Shown: positions 37,401 through 46,892 of the stretch, piece after piece
Layout of the letters: every line of letters starts with the position of its first letter
Position numbering within the stretch: position 1 is the first letter of the stretch
Assembly (NCBI GenBank): GCA_041941305.1
Contig: JBGTQJ010000003.1
Span: 247,059 to 311,058 of the forward strand
Direction: 5' to 3'
DNA from: JANSWP01 sp041941305
Lineage (GTDB): Bacteria > Bacteroidota > Bacteroidia > Chitinophagales > Saprospiraceae
DNA length: 64,000 bases
The notes under the pieces: generated by a model
The model's input: only the letters and a program-made list of their open reading frames with translations
The model's database searches: none
Told to the model about the DNA's origin: nothing
Translations under genes and position numbers: made by a program

Positions 37401-37977
37401 GATCGATGAACCCTATAATGGTACCATTCAATCAGATACTATCAATCCTTTAGCCAACCGACCTGGCTTTACAGGTTTTAGTAAACAATACATAAGAACC
37501 ATTGTTGACCTCACAGCCTTTAAAGACGAAATGGTAAAAGTACGGTTTCGATTTGGTTGTAATGGTGCATTGGGTGGCGATGGATGGTATGTGGATGATG
37601 TTCAATTCTTTGATCATGTCACTGTAGCATTCAATGAAGCTTGCATGACATCTCCTTCTTCTGACCCTATATGTCAGGAGGTTTCTACCATCATTTTTGG
37701 TGACAAAACCAATACAAAAGAAGTATTTCCTCAATCTTTAGTCAAGCTATACCCAAATCCGACTACGGGTAATGTAGAGTTAAGCTGGGATGCTCAGATT
37801 TCCGAAATTGCTTTGGTTAAGCTTATTAGCATTGCCGGTCATGAACTCGATAGTTGGTCAGTAAACCCGAATGTTGGAAATCTTTCAATCGACTTGTCAG
37901 ATTTTGGAAAAGGCGTTTACATGATTCAGGTGATGACAGATGAAGCATTCACAACAAAAAAAGTTGTAGTAAAATAA
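34441..37977 (+). CDS. Secreted M36 (fungalysin) metallopeptidase with PA domain and T9SS tail, copy 1
   Basis: 1178 residues. Signal peptide (LLFSALFLISMLAYSQ). The FTP/PepSY-type propeptide (about 30-215) includes YTSRHNGVTHIYFLQRHQGI. The M36 domain follows, with an inserted protease-associated (PA) domain near 470-565 (NIALIDRGNCDFDFQAW). The zinc site is H595EYVH599 with a third ligand near Glu626 (MGEGWSDW). After it come a DUF11-like domain (about 800-870) and a beta-sandwich region (about 885-1065). A type A T9SS sorting domain ends the protein (LYPNPTTGNVELSWD...KGVYMIQVMTDEAF). It is exported and probably degrades extracellular proteins. It is the first of three tandem paralogues. 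Confidence 0.93.
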   Translation: MTRKLNTLRTLLFSALFLISMLAYSQTDQTLNIADNYLKSQSIALDLTQADISDYNVTDHYTSRHNGVTHIYFLQRHQGIEVIGALNNFNVLKDGRVMNMGNRFISHLATKVNTTQPVISPETAVKEVINHFNIETEKDLVLARQENEKVYVFKKEGIALEEIEVELKFQPTEKDEVRLVWQVFLYQRDALHAWNASVDTETGKVIAHYDNVIHCTFDHMHTDCAKEYRSMTKPVGPSVEKFDVERTNNSAPVVMEGTYNVLPLPVESPDHGSREIVTNPADPIASPYGWHDIDGVDGHEYTITRGNNVHAYQDIFNNNQTFGDEPDGGNDLIFDFPFDTANYFPYTMRDAAVTNLFYWNNIIHDVWYQYGFDEVSGNFQENNYGNGGLGGDPVRAEALDGSGTNNANFATRPDGDTSRMQMYYIGTGAPPDIFDTQFSINSPADLAGDYNMSIAEFGDPLTNSITGNLVQVDDGTGNPNDACEFLDNGDEIDGNIALIDRGNCDFDFQAWIAQFNGAIGVIICNDNGPAIFPMPAGGFGGQVMIPSVMVSQEDCDQIKMFLDQGIEVTLSSDAIVIPQGPEGRDSDFDNSVIIHEYVHGISNRLTGGPGMTGCLSTQQNPEQMGEGWSDWLALVMVVPEDWDRTKKGMGTYFRFQPVDGEGIRNYPYSTDANINPQTYKDINTTNIPHGVGEIWANILWDIYWRLIDLYGYDADLYYGSGGNNMAMQLVMDGMKLQPCNPTFIDGRDAIVRADSILNNGEHYCMIWDAFAIKGVGYSAQSGGNEAFDMPPACDPTLKMTFRGDETGTQGQPINYFVEIRNDIPDTDVDILFSDEEPAGMNYVPGSSTCGGDVNGDVFSYTIEPLGSGNLANCEYQLYADPFAYSTIEYEDGFDLGSSKWSKQSNLGTGIWLPNLNNPHGGTHAIKANNSDLPCDQLLTLKDALLLDGDNPGLVFWHFFNTDDGGDGGVVEISTDDGMTWEDLGPFMIDEPYNGTIQSDTINPLANRPGFTGFSKQYIRTIVDLTAFKDEMVKVRFRFGCNGALGGDGWYVDDVQFFDHVTVAFNEACMTSPSSDPICQEVSTIIFGDKTNTKEVFPQSLVKLYPNPTTGNVELSWDAQISEIALVKLISIAGHELDSWSVNPNVGNLSIDLSDFGKGVYMIQVMTDEAFTTKKVVVK

Positions 37978-37995
37978 AAATTGATTTTTATGGAG

Positions 37996-38043
37996 TTGTA
38001 TTATAATCTTCACGGGTAAAACCCATTGAAGATTATAATACAA
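37996..38043. terminator. Long hairpin between M36 copies 1 and 2
   Basis: TTGTATTATAATCTTC (37996-38011) pairs perfectly with GAAGATTATAATACAA (38028-38043), and CGGGT/ACCC extends the stem with a small internal loop. There is no T-run, so it may be a partial terminator or a processing site within an operon. Confidence 0.5.
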
Positions 38044-38081
38044 TCACCTATATAAGAACTAGTTATCTAAACAAAAATTTA

Positions 38082-41000
38082 ATGAATCTCAGAAAGTTTA
38101 CGCAATTAAGCATTGCGCTATTAGCATTGCTTTTTTTTATGCCCGGATTGATCCAGGGACAGAATCAAGGTACTATAGATATTGCAATCAAACATTATCA
38201 GGAGCAGAGAGCGGACTATGACCTAACCGAACAAGACATATCGAATTATCGGATCTCTGATAATTATTCAAGTCGCCATAATGGAGTCACCCATATTTAT
38301 TTGCAACAGCAATATGAAAATATTTCGGTTATTCCTGCTATTTCCAATTTTAATATTCTTGCGAATGGCGAGGTATTGAGTATGAACAATCGTTTTATTA
38401 GGGATTTGGCTACCAAAGTTAATACAACAACACCCAGTATTACGCCCGAGGAGGCAATTGCTTCGGTCATTGATTATTTCGATGTTATTACAGACGGAAC
38501 TATTGAATTGGAACGGAAAACCAGTGAAAAGGAATATATTTTCAAAAAAGAGGGATTGGCATTGGAGGACATCAAAGTGAGATTGATGTATCAACCTTAT
38601 GAAAAAAAGGAAGTGAGATTGGTTTGGCAGGTTAATTTTTATGAATTGACAGCCCAAAACTGGTATGTAGCGAGTGTAGACGCTTTGACAAACGAAGTCA
38701 TTTATCATTACAATCAAGTCCTGTCCTGCAATTTTGGAAAACCCAATCATTCTTGCAGAGAAGAACATCATTTTCATCCGGCTCAAGCTTTCCAAACCAA
38801 TTGGGAAGAAAATCCGCCGTCAAATGTTGAGAATGCATACAATGTATTGGCGATGCCCATTGAAAGTCCAAATCATGGGGTTCATTCTTTGGTGGTCAAT
38901 CCTGCAGATGTAGATGCCTCACCATTTGGCTGGCATGATACAGATGGACAACCTGGAGCTGAATACACCATCACAAGGGGTAATAATGTCCATGCCTACC
39001 ACGATATATTTAGTCTGAATAGTGCAATTGGAGATGAACCAGATGGTGGGGATTCCTTAGTGTTTGATCTTCCTTTTGATGCCACCAACTTTTTGGTTTT
39101 TCAGCAAAGAGATCAAGCCACAATCAATTTATTTTACTGGAATAATATCATTCACGATGTGTGGTACCATTATGGCTTTGACGAGGTTTCCGGTAATTTT
39201 CAAGTAAATAACTATGGTAATGGAGGGCAAGGAACAGATCACGTACTTGCTGAGGCACTGGATGGTAGTGGAACAAACAATGCCAATTTTGCCACCCCAG
39301 AAGACGGGGGCAGCGGTAGAATGCAAATGTATTTTTGGGGAGGTGGACAAACTGCTGAACCGCCTTCGCTGGACTTGACGGTATTAAATCCCCAATCAGT
39401 TGCAGGGATATTCCCCATGGGATTGGGAAATTTTGGAGGTGATTTACCAGATACGTTAACCAGCGAAATTGTATTGGTGGACGATGGTTCAGGAAATACA
39501 GCGGATGCTTGTCAAAATATTCAAAACGGTGCTGAGGTTGCCGGAAAAATTGCTTTAATTGACAGAGGCGCTTGTGGTCATGGAGGGAAAGCTTCGAGGG
39601 CAGAAGCCGTTGGAGCTATCGCTGTCATTTTCTGCAATAATGGAAACAACGTCTATAGTCCCAATGGAGGAGGGGCTGGTGCTGGGGTAACCATTCCAAT
39701 TATCACATTGGGACAACAGAGTTGTAATGTTTTAAAAACAGTTTTGGATGATACCCTTGTCGTTCAAATCGTCAATTCGGATATTGTTTATGTGATTCCA
39801 GATCCAGGACCTACTGGACGCGACGGAGATTATGACAATGGCATTATTGTACATGAATACACCCATGGAATTTCCAATAGACTGACGGGTGGACCAAATC
39901 AGGGCGGTTGCCTTTCAAATCAGGAACAAATGGGGGAAGGATGGAGTGATTGGTTTGGATTGGTGATGCAAACAACAGAGGACAATTATGCGGAACAAAT
40001 CCGGGGTATTGGAACCTATGCTACTGGTGAACCTACGGATGGACCAGGGATTCGAAATTTCCCTTATTCAAGAGATATAGATATCAATCCTCAAACTTAC
40101 ATAGATGTCATTTCCACCAATGTACCACATGGCGTTGGTGAAATCTGGTCTGCCATGATTTGGGATTTGTATTGGAATTTTATTGACATATATGGTTTTG
40201 ATAGTGACTTTTATCACGGTACCGGAGGTAATAACATGGTGATGCAACTTGTTTTGGATGGCATGAAATTTCAGCCTTGTGATCCGACTTTTCCTGAAGG
40301 TAGAGATGCAATTTTACAGGCAGATATGGTGAACTACGATGGTGCGCATCAATGTTTAATTTGGGAAACCTTTGCAAGAAGGGGATTAGGCTATAGTGCA
40401 AGTGCTGGAGGTAATGAAGCATTTGATATCCCTCCCTCTTGCGATCCAGTGCTAAAAATCAGCAAATCTGCTCCAACAACCATTGATGCTGGAGGGGTGA
40501 TTAATTACACCTTGACTATTCGAAACGATACGCCTGAGTTTTTGGCCTCAGCAACTGTGGAAGATGTGTTGCCAGCAGGAGCAACATTTGTGGTGGGTTC
40601 TTCCACATGTGGCGGTACTGTAGATGACGGTATTTTGACGATTCCCTTGACGGATTTCGCTTCGGGCGATGAAATCATTTGCAACTATCAAATGCAAACC
40701 AATTCAATTGCTCCTTGGAAAGTTGTTTTTGAAGATGATGTAGAAGGTTTAACCAGTATTTGGAGTAAAACTGCTAATTTGGGATCGTCTATATGGTTGC
40801 CCAGTAATATTACTCCTCATGGGGGAACCAGAGCCTGGAAAGCTGGAAATCCAGGAGTTCCTACCGATCAATTACTTACATTGAAAGAAAGTGTGTTAAT
40901 TGATGGGAACAATCCACATTTGGCTTTTTGGCATAGATATATGACCGATCCAAATCTGGATGGAGGAGTCGTGGAGATTTCTAAGGATGAGGGTGTCAAT

Positions 41001-41606
41001 TGGGAAGATTTGGGTCCTTATTTTGTATCCCAACCCTATAATGGGAGTATCAATAATGACCTGACCAATCCATTGAATGGCAGAGATGTTTTTACTGGTA
41101 ATAGCAATGGATATGTCCAAAGCGTGGCAAATTTGTCAGCCTTCAAAGGGAATTCCATCATTATCCGTTTTCGTTTTGCGACTAATGAAGGAAATAATGT
41201 ACTAGTCAATGGATGGACGATTGATGATATTCAATTATACAATGATTTGAGTATTGTGGTGAATGAAGCCTGTTTGAATTCAAATATCACAGTGCCAATA
41301 TGCAATGCAACGGGTACCCTTGTTTTTGGAGAACCTACAAATACCACGGAATTAAATTTTGAACGGCATGTCCAACTCTTCCCTAATCCGACAAGTGGGA
41401 AAGTCGAATTGCAATGGGATCGGGAAATATCTGAAATCAACTCAATAAGGCTTTCAAGTATAAATGGGCTGGAGTTGAACAATTGGAGGATAAATCCTTT
41501 TACCTCAATATTTTCAATAGACCTTTCCCAATATGGACCAGGATTATATATGGTTCAAATCCTGACAAAAGAAAATTTTGTGACCAAGAAGATAGTGGTG
41601 AAGTGA
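38082..41606 (+). CDS. Secreted M36 (fungalysin) metallopeptidase with PA domain and T9SS tail, copy 2
   Basis: 1174 residues with the same architecture as its neighbours. Signal peptide (IALLALLFFMPGLIQGQ), FTP/PepSY-type propeptide (YSSRHNGVTHIYLQQQYENI), and PA domain (KIALIDRGACGHGGKAS). The zinc site is H591EYTH with the downstream QMGEGWSDWFG. A DUF11-type domain (INYTLTIRNDTPEF), a beta-sandwich and a T9SS tail (LFPNPTSGKVELQWD) complete it. By eye it is closer to copy 3 than to copy 1. It begins 104 bp after copy 1, with only a hairpin between, so the genes may be partly co-transcribed. Confidence 0.93.
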   Translation: MNLRKFTQLSIALLALLFFMPGLIQGQNQGTIDIAIKHYQEQRADYDLTEQDISNYRISDNYSSRHNGVTHIYLQQQYENISVIPAISNFNILANGEVLSMNNRFIRDLATKVNTTTPSITPEEAIASVIDYFDVITDGTIELERKTSEKEYIFKKEGLALEDIKVRLMYQPYEKKEVRLVWQVNFYELTAQNWYVASVDALTNEVIYHYNQVLSCNFGKPNHSCREEHHFHPAQAFQTNWEENPPSNVENAYNVLAMPIESPNHGVHSLVVNPADVDASPFGWHDTDGQPGAEYTITRGNNVHAYHDIFSLNSAIGDEPDGGDSLVFDLPFDATNFLVFQQRDQATINLFYWNNIIHDVWYHYGFDEVSGNFQVNNYGNGGQGTDHVLAEALDGSGTNNANFATPEDGGSGRMQMYFWGGGQTAEPPSLDLTVLNPQSVAGIFPMGLGNFGGDLPDTLTSEIVLVDDGSGNTADACQNIQNGAEVAGKIALIDRGACGHGGKASRAEAVGAIAVIFCNNGNNVYSPNGGGAGAGVTIPIITLGQQSCNVLKTVLDDTLVVQIVNSDIVYVIPDPGPTGRDGDYDNGIIVHEYTHGISNRLTGGPNQGGCLSNQEQMGEGWSDWFGLVMQTTEDNYAEQIRGIGTYATGEPTDGPGIRNFPYSRDIDINPQTYIDVISTNVPHGVGEIWSAMIWDLYWNFIDIYGFDSDFYHGTGGNNMVMQLVLDGMKFQPCDPTFPEGRDAILQADMVNYDGAHQCLIWETFARRGLGYSASAGGNEAFDIPPSCDPVLKISKSAPTTIDAGGVINYTLTIRNDTPEFLASATVEDVLPAGATFVVGSSTCGGTVDDGILTIPLTDFASGDEIICNYQMQTNSIAPWKVVFEDDVEGLTSIWSKTANLGSSIWLPSNITPHGGTRAWKAGNPGVPTDQLLTLKESVLIDGNNPHLAFWHRYMTDPNLDGGVVEISKDEGVNWEDLGPYFVSQPYNGSINNDLTNPLNGRDVFTGNSNGYVQSVANLSAFKGNSIIIRFRFATNEGNNVLVNGWTIDDIQLYNDLSIVVNEACLNSNITVPICNATGTLVFGEPTNTTELNFERHVQLFPNPTSGKVELQWDREISEINSIRLSSINGLELNNWRINPFTSIFSIDLSQYGPGLYMVQILTKENFVTKKIVVK

Positions 41607-41629
41607 TGGTTTTGTGTCACATTATAAGT

Positions 41630-41664
41630 ATGAAGGTTCAAAAGTTATATTTTTGAACCTTCAT
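41630..41664 (+). terminator. Intrinsic terminator after M36 copy 2
   Basis: ATGAAGGTTCAAAA (41630-41643) and TTTTGAACCTTCAT (41651-41664) form a perfect 14-bp stem with a 7-base loop, followed by TTTTA. Confidence 0.7.
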
Positions 41665-41858
41665 TTTATCATCACCTGACAAAGATAATTTACGCAACCT
41701 CCTCTCTATTTTTCAAAAGTCAGCATCCACTCTTTAAGAAATAATTTGCGAAGTACAAAATTCCCCAACCAACTTAGCCCTGGTTGTCAGCTGAGGAATT
41801 ATTTCTCCGGCCACCAATTGAAGCTACTTTTACTACTTATCACTCAACAACTAATATC

Positions 41859-44800
41859 ATGTATCAACGGAAATTTACCTCTTGCATTAGTTCAGCAATT
41901 ATTCTATTCTTTGTGAGCTTTACTGCTCATGCACAAATCCAAACACCATTGGATGTTGCAGTGAAGCATTATCAGGAACAAAAAAAGAAGTACGATCTAA
42001 CTGAAACAGATATTAACAATTATCGGGTTTCAGATAATTACACAAGTCGTCATAATGGTGTAACACATGTTTATCTGCAACAGGAGCACGATGGCATTCC
42101 TGTTATCCAGGCTATCTCAAATTTCAATATTATGCCAAATGGAGAAATATTGAGTATGGGGAGCCGCTTCACTTCCAATTTGGCTTCGAAAGTTAATACA
42201 AACCAGCCTGGAATTGAACCAGGATCAGCTATTCGTTCAGTTATTAACCATTTCAATGTTCCAGCAGATGGAAAACCCGTATTGGAACGACAAATCAATG
42301 ACCGCGAATTTGTATTCAAAAAAGACGGGATTGCTTTGGAACCAGTTGAGGTGAAATTAATGTACCAACCTACTGAAAAAGAGGGTGTGAGATTGGTTTG
42401 GGAAGTATCTTTATATGAGCGCTCTGCCCACAATTGGTGGGTAGCCAGTGTAGACGCTTTGACAAGTGAGGTGATTTATCATTACAACCAGGTAATCCAT
42501 TGTGATTTTGGTTCACCAGAAGATGTTTGTGAAGAAGAAGGTCATTTTCATCCCATTTCTTCGAAAGCTACTTTAGAAGAAAATCCTCCAATGGTTATAG
42601 AGAATGCATACAATGTTTTTCCTATGCCTATTGAAAGCCCAAATCATGGTAGCCAATCAATAGTTATTGACCCTGCTGACCCTGAGGCTTCTCCTTTTGG
42701 TTGGCATGATACAGATGGACAACCGGGCCATGAATACACAATTACAAGAGGAAATAACGTACATGCCTACCAGGATATTTTTGATCAGAATGGTTCTATT
42801 GGTGATGAACCAGATGGCGGAGATTCTTTGGTTTTTGATTATTTATTTGATGTTAACTCTGCTAATCCATACACACAGGTAGATGCTGCAACGGTAAATT
42901 TATTTTATTGGTGCAATCTAATGCATGATGTATGGTATCAATATGGTTTTGATGAGGCTTCTGGAAACTTTCAGGTTAATAATTATGGAAATGGAGGTGC
43001 GCAAGGAGATTGGATCAGAGCAGAAGCTCTTGATGGAAGTGGTACAAATAATGCCAATTACAGTGGTGGTGCAGATGGTTCCAATGCCAGAATTCAAATG
43101 TATTATTGGGGTGGAGGAAACCCTCCTGTTGCCGGAAATGCGGAGTTAAATGTATTGGAACCTGATGCTGTGATGGGTACCTACCAGATGGCACAGGGAG
43201 GCTTTGGAGATCCACTTCCAGCAAGCCCTATTGTAAGCCAGGTTGTTTTAGTCGATGATGGTGTCGGTACTGGATCCGATGCTTGTGAAGCGATTATTAA
43301 TGGAGATGACATTGCTGGAAAAATTGCAATGATTGATAGAGGAGGAGATTGCCAGTTTGGAACAAAATCTCTTCGAGCCCAAAACGCCGGAGCAATTGCA
43401 GTAATTATTTGTAACCATGTTCCTGGAGATGGCATTTTTTCGATGGGTGCTGGTGTCGATGGTGGACAAGTTAACATTCCAGCTGTTATGGTTTCTTTCG
43501 AAGATTGTGTAACCCTCAAAATGGGTTTGGCGGATAGCTTGGTGGTAGAAATGACTGGAGGACAGTTTGATATCCCACTCCCTGGACCTACTGGAAGAGA
43601 CGGAGACTTTGATAATGGTATCATTGCGCATGAATATACTCACGGAATTTCAATTCGATTGACTGGCGGCCCAAATACGGGCAATTGTCTTACAGGATTC
43701 GAACAACAGGGAGAAGGATGGAGCGATTGGTTTGGTCTTGTGATGCAAACCACTGAAGATAATACAGCCGATCAAATCAGGGGTATCGGTACCTATGCTA
43801 CCGGGCAACCTACAAATGGAGGCGGAATTCGAAACTTCCCATATACTCGTAGTATGCAGCTCAATCCTCAAACCTATACTGACATCAGCTCTACCAATGT
43901 ACCGCATGGAGTAGGTGAAATATGGGCAGCTATGATTTGGGATTTATACTGGAATTTCATTGACATATATGGTTTTGATACTGATTTTTATCAGGGTACG
44001 GGAGGAAACAATATGGTGATGCAACTGGTACTGGATGGTTTGAAATTGCAACCCTGCAATCCATCTTTCCCTGAGGCTAGAGATGCAATAATAGCAGCTG
44101 ATGAAGCGAATTACAATGGTGATCACAGATGCTTAATTTGGGAAACCTTTGCCCGTCGTGGCGTTGGATTTAGTGCTACTGCTGGGGGTAATGAGGCTTT
44201 TGACATGCCGCCATTTTGTAGTCCCTTCTTGAAAGTTACCAAAACAGCTGTTCCTACTATAGATGCTGGAGGTACCATTACCTATACCTTGACCATAAGA
44301 AATGACACCCCAGAAGACTTGGCAACAGCTACCATTGAGGATATTCTGCCGGCTGAAGTCACTTTTGTACAAGGTTCCTCAACCTGTGGTGGCACAGTGA
44401 CTGGCGGTGTTTTAACCATCGATTTGATAGATTTCAATTCTGGTGATGAAATGGTTTGTACTTACCAGATGCAAACCGACCCAAACACCACTTTAAAAGT
44501 TGCTTTTGAAGATGATGTAGAGGGCTCCACCTCTATTTGGAGTAAAACTGCTCAGGTTGGTTCTTCTATATGGTTGCCAAGTGGAACCAATACGAACAGT
44601 GGTATCAAAGCCTGGAAAGCAGGCAATCCTGGCTCACCATGTGATCAACTGCTAACTTTGAAAGAACCTGTTTTGTTGTCTGGAGAAAACCCCGCTCTTT
44701 CCTTCTGGCATGATTACATGACTGAAGCCAATTTTGATGGAGGTATCGTTGAAATCTCAACTGATGAAGGAATGACTTGGGAAGATTTGGACCCATATAT

Positions 44801-45377
44801 GTTATACAATGGATATAACGACCAATTGGCTAATGATCCAAGCAATGCGCTTGCCGGTCAAAATGCATTTACAGGCACCAGCAATGGTTATATCCAAACA
44901 GTTGCTGAGCTTAACGCCTTCAAAGGAGAGTCGGTTATCATCCGTTTCCGTTTTGCTTGTAATGAAGGAAACGGGGCTCAAGGCTGGTTTGTGGATGATA
45001 TTCAACTATTTGATGATTTGACTGTGGTTATCAATGAAGTTTGCTTGAATTCAAGTATTGACGACCCAGTATGTAGTGCTGCTGCAACCATTGTACTTGG
45101 TGATGAAGTAAGCACGACGGAGGTTCTCCCAGAATCATATGTTACCCTATTCCCGAATCCAACCACCGGGCAATTGCACCTCAATTGGGATGACCAGTTG
45201 TCCAATGTTTTATCTGTTAAATTGTCCAATATAGATGGACGAGTATTGGGAGAATGGGAAGTGGGTGATGCTGCTTCTGCACTTTCATTGGATATTGCTG
45301 AATTTGGAAAAGGATTGTACCTGATACAGGTATTGACAGAAGATGCATTTGTAAGCAAAAAAGTAGTGGTGAATTGA
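41859..45377 (+). CDS. Secreted M36 (fungalysin) metallopeptidase with PA domain and T9SS tail, copy 3
   Basis: The frame opens at 41784, but the ATG at 41859 starts directly before a signal peptide (SCISSAIILFFVSFTAHAQ). It is preceded by CTAATATC, like CTAATACC before copy 1, so I use it; the product is then 1172 residues. FTP/PepSY-type propeptide, PA domain (KIAMIDRGGDCQFGTKS), zinc site H591EYTH, QGEGWSDWFG, DUF11-type domain (ITYTLTIRNDTPED), beta-sandwich and T9SS tail (LFPNPTTGQLHLNWD) follow in order. The Glu-rich stretch EDVCEEEGHFHP after the propeptide is like that of copy 2. It is a probable extracellular protease from a recent tandem duplication. Confidence 0.92.
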   Translation: MYQRKFTSCISSAIILFFVSFTAHAQIQTPLDVAVKHYQEQKKKYDLTETDINNYRVSDNYTSRHNGVTHVYLQQEHDGIPVIQAISNFNIMPNGEILSMGSRFTSNLASKVNTNQPGIEPGSAIRSVINHFNVPADGKPVLERQINDREFVFKKDGIALEPVEVKLMYQPTEKEGVRLVWEVSLYERSAHNWWVASVDALTSEVIYHYNQVIHCDFGSPEDVCEEEGHFHPISSKATLEENPPMVIENAYNVFPMPIESPNHGSQSIVIDPADPEASPFGWHDTDGQPGHEYTITRGNNVHAYQDIFDQNGSIGDEPDGGDSLVFDYLFDVNSANPYTQVDAATVNLFYWCNLMHDVWYQYGFDEASGNFQVNNYGNGGAQGDWIRAEALDGSGTNNANYSGGADGSNARIQMYYWGGGNPPVAGNAELNVLEPDAVMGTYQMAQGGFGDPLPASPIVSQVVLVDDGVGTGSDACEAIINGDDIAGKIAMIDRGGDCQFGTKSLRAQNAGAIAVIICNHVPGDGIFSMGAGVDGGQVNIPAVMVSFEDCVTLKMGLADSLVVEMTGGQFDIPLPGPTGRDGDFDNGIIAHEYTHGISIRLTGGPNTGNCLTGFEQQGEGWSDWFGLVMQTTEDNTADQIRGIGTYATGQPTNGGGIRNFPYTRSMQLNPQTYTDISSTNVPHGVGEIWAAMIWDLYWNFIDIYGFDTDFYQGTGGNNMVMQLVLDGLKLQPCNPSFPEARDAIIAADEANYNGDHRCLIWETFARRGVGFSATAGGNEAFDMPPFCSPFLKVTKTAVPTIDAGGTITYTLTIRNDTPEDLATATIEDILPAEVTFVQGSSTCGGTVTGGVLTIDLIDFNSGDEMVCTYQMQTDPNTTLKVAFEDDVEGSTSIWSKTAQVGSSIWLPSGTNTNSGIKAWKAGNPGSPCDQLLTLKEPVLLSGENPALSFWHDYMTEANFDGGIVEISTDEGMTWEDLDPYMLYNGYNDQLANDPSNALAGQNAFTGTSNGYIQTVAELNAFKGESVIIRFRFACNEGNGAQGWFVDDIQLFDDLTVVINEVCLNSSIDDPVCSAAATIVLGDEVSTTEVLPESYVTLFPNPTTGQLHLNWDDQLSNVLSVKLSNIDGRVLGEWEVGDAASALSLDIAEFGKGLYLIQVLTEDAFVSKKVVVN

Positions 45378-45399
45378 ATCAGATGAGTATTTATTGAAC

Positions 45400-45571
45400 A
45401 AAAACATGTGTCATCCCGAATTTTTGGAGTTGATATATTTCATACCTAGCGGCACTTTGTAGCTTCCCAAAAGTGCCGTTAGGCACGAAATATCGGTAAA
45501 AACAACCTACAAACGTACACCTAAGTCCCTTCGGGACGAAATATGGAATATTCGGGATGACACATGTTTTT
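45400..45571. repeat. 172-bp MITE-like element with perfect 22-bp terminal inverted repeats
   Basis: 45400-45421 and 45550-45571 are perfect inverted repeats around CATGTGTCATCCCGAAT. The interior has two nested structures. The first is a long imperfect stem with CGGCACTTT opposite AAAGTGCCG, ending in ACGAAATAT. The second is the short stem GTCCCTTCGGGAC followed by GAAATAT. The word CACGAAATAT or GACGAAATAT therefore occurs twice. No target duplication was found. Confidence 0.7.
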
Positions 45572-45635
45572 TATAACCCATGTCCAAACAATGGACGACA
45601 AAAACCCTGAAAAAAATGGTTAATGCAAATTAATT

Positions 45636-45670
45636 TTTGTCGCAATTCCCAAAATTTAGAATTAAATTTG
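45636..45670 (+). promoter_or_regulatory. Bacteroidetes-type promoter of the peroxidase gene
   Basis: TTTG (45636-45639), a 23-base spacer and TAAATTTG (45663-45670) give a full match to the -33/-7 consensus. The predicted transcription start lies downstream of the first in-frame ATG (45623), which supports translation from 45710. Confidence 0.6.
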
Positions 45671-45709
45671 CTAAAATCTCTAATCCACTTCACGTTCAAA
45701 TCTTTTAGT

Positions 45710-46885
45710 ATGAAAAAAATAACCACACTCAGTAGTATTTTGGGTTTTGCTATACTCACACTTGGATTTTTCTCATGTGAGAAAAGCGGGGATGTTGATC
45801 CTGGTCTTTCGATCCAATTTGTAGATCATTATTATACAGATGCAGAATACGGCATCCTTTCACAAGACCTGGAATTGCCGGAATTGCCTGACAATTACAT
45901 TGGCTTTGGTAACAGTTTTGTGAGAAATGCGCCGCCCACTCTTGGTCGTGTGTTGTTTTATGACAAAAACTTATCAAAAGACAGATCTGTTTCTTGTGCT
46001 TCCTGCCATAAACAGGAATTAGCCTTTTCGGATGATGAAGCATTCAGTCGTGGTATTGAAGGCAATCAAACAGACCGTAACTCTCTGAGCCTTGCTTCGT
46101 TTAGCAATTTTCAGGAATACTATTCTTCTGCCTTGTTTTCTTCTACCAAATTCTTTTGGGATGAACGTGTAGAGACTTTGCATGAGCAAATGATGCAAAC
46201 CATACCCAACAATAAAGAAATGGGCATGGATTTAGCCGAAATGGTTGAGCGAATCAAAGAAAAAGAATATTATCAAATCCTTTATGATAAAGCCTTTCAA
46301 GAAAAAGAAATTACCGTCGACAATGTGTTGATTGCGATAGAGTCTTTTGTAAATTCTATTACTTCTCGCCAATCTAAATTTGATGGTGGCTGGAATGGTT
46401 TTGATTCTTCTCGTGACTTTCCAAATTTCACAGCAGCAGAAAACATTGGTAAAAATTTGTTTAGAAATAATTGTGCAAGTTGCCATGCTTTCTCAATCGC
46501 TCCTGCCTTTGGATCCGAATTTAGCAATTCCAAAACAGTTGCCAATAATGGACTGGACTTGGAATATACAGACAAAGGAGTTGGTGAATTTACAGAGGAT
46601 CCAACAGATTATGGGAAATTCAAAATTCCCGGTATGAGAAATATTGCCTTGACTGGTCCATACATGCATGATGGTCGCTTTTCAACGCTGGAGGAGGTTG
46701 TGGATTTTTATAATGACGGTATGGCTGATCATCCCAACCTGGATGAGGAATTTAGAAACCTGGATGGATCTGTGAAGAAACTGGGATTGACTGATGATGA
46801 AAAATCTGCCTTGGTTGCATTTTTGCATACCTTGACAGACCCATCGGTTTTGGAAGATGTAAAATGGTCCAATCCATTTAAATAG
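45710..46885 (+). CDS. Di-haem cytochrome c peroxidase (MauG/CcpA family) lipoprotein
   Basis: 391 residues from the ATG at 45710. The longer frame from 45623 would bury the signal peptide and include the promoter. Lipobox GFFSC puts the lipid on Cys23. Two haem-binding motifs are C96ASCH100 and C255ASCH259. Family sequences LGRVLFYDKNLSKDRSVSC, FWDERVETLHEQ, and IPGMRNIALTGPYMHDGRF are present. It reduces hydrogen peroxide, or oxidises a partner in MauG-like roles, in the periplasm or at the membrane surface. The length is near the family norm. Its convergent neighbour is the lipoprotein gene at 46937. Confidence 0.92.
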   Translation: MKKITTLSSILGFAILTLGFFSCEKSGDVDPGLSIQFVDHYYTDAEYGILSQDLELPELPDNYIGFGNSFVRNAPPTLGRVLFYDKNLSKDRSVSCASCHKQELAFSDDEAFSRGIEGNQTDRNSLSLASFSNFQEYYSSALFSSTKFFWDERVETLHEQMMQTIPNNKEMGMDLAEMVERIKEKEYYQILYDKAFQEKEITVDNVLIAIESFVNSITSRQSKFDGGWNGFDSSRDFPNFTAAENIGKNLFRNNCASCHAFSIAPAFGSEFSNSKTVANNGLDLEYTDKGVGEFTEDPTDYGKFKIPGMRNIALTGPYMHDGRFSTLEEVVDFYNDGMADHPNLDEEFRNLDGSVKKLGLTDDEKSALVAFLHTLTDPSVLEDVKWSNPFK

Positions 46886-46892
46886 TTTATTT

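Larger units (their letters stand above)
45378..45709. other. Intergenic region with MITE-like element and promoter
   Basis: 332 bp between M36 copy 3 and the peroxidase gene. It is filled by the element at 45400-45571 and the promoter at 45636-45670. No ORF other than the upstream extension of the peroxidase frame. Confidence 0.5.
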
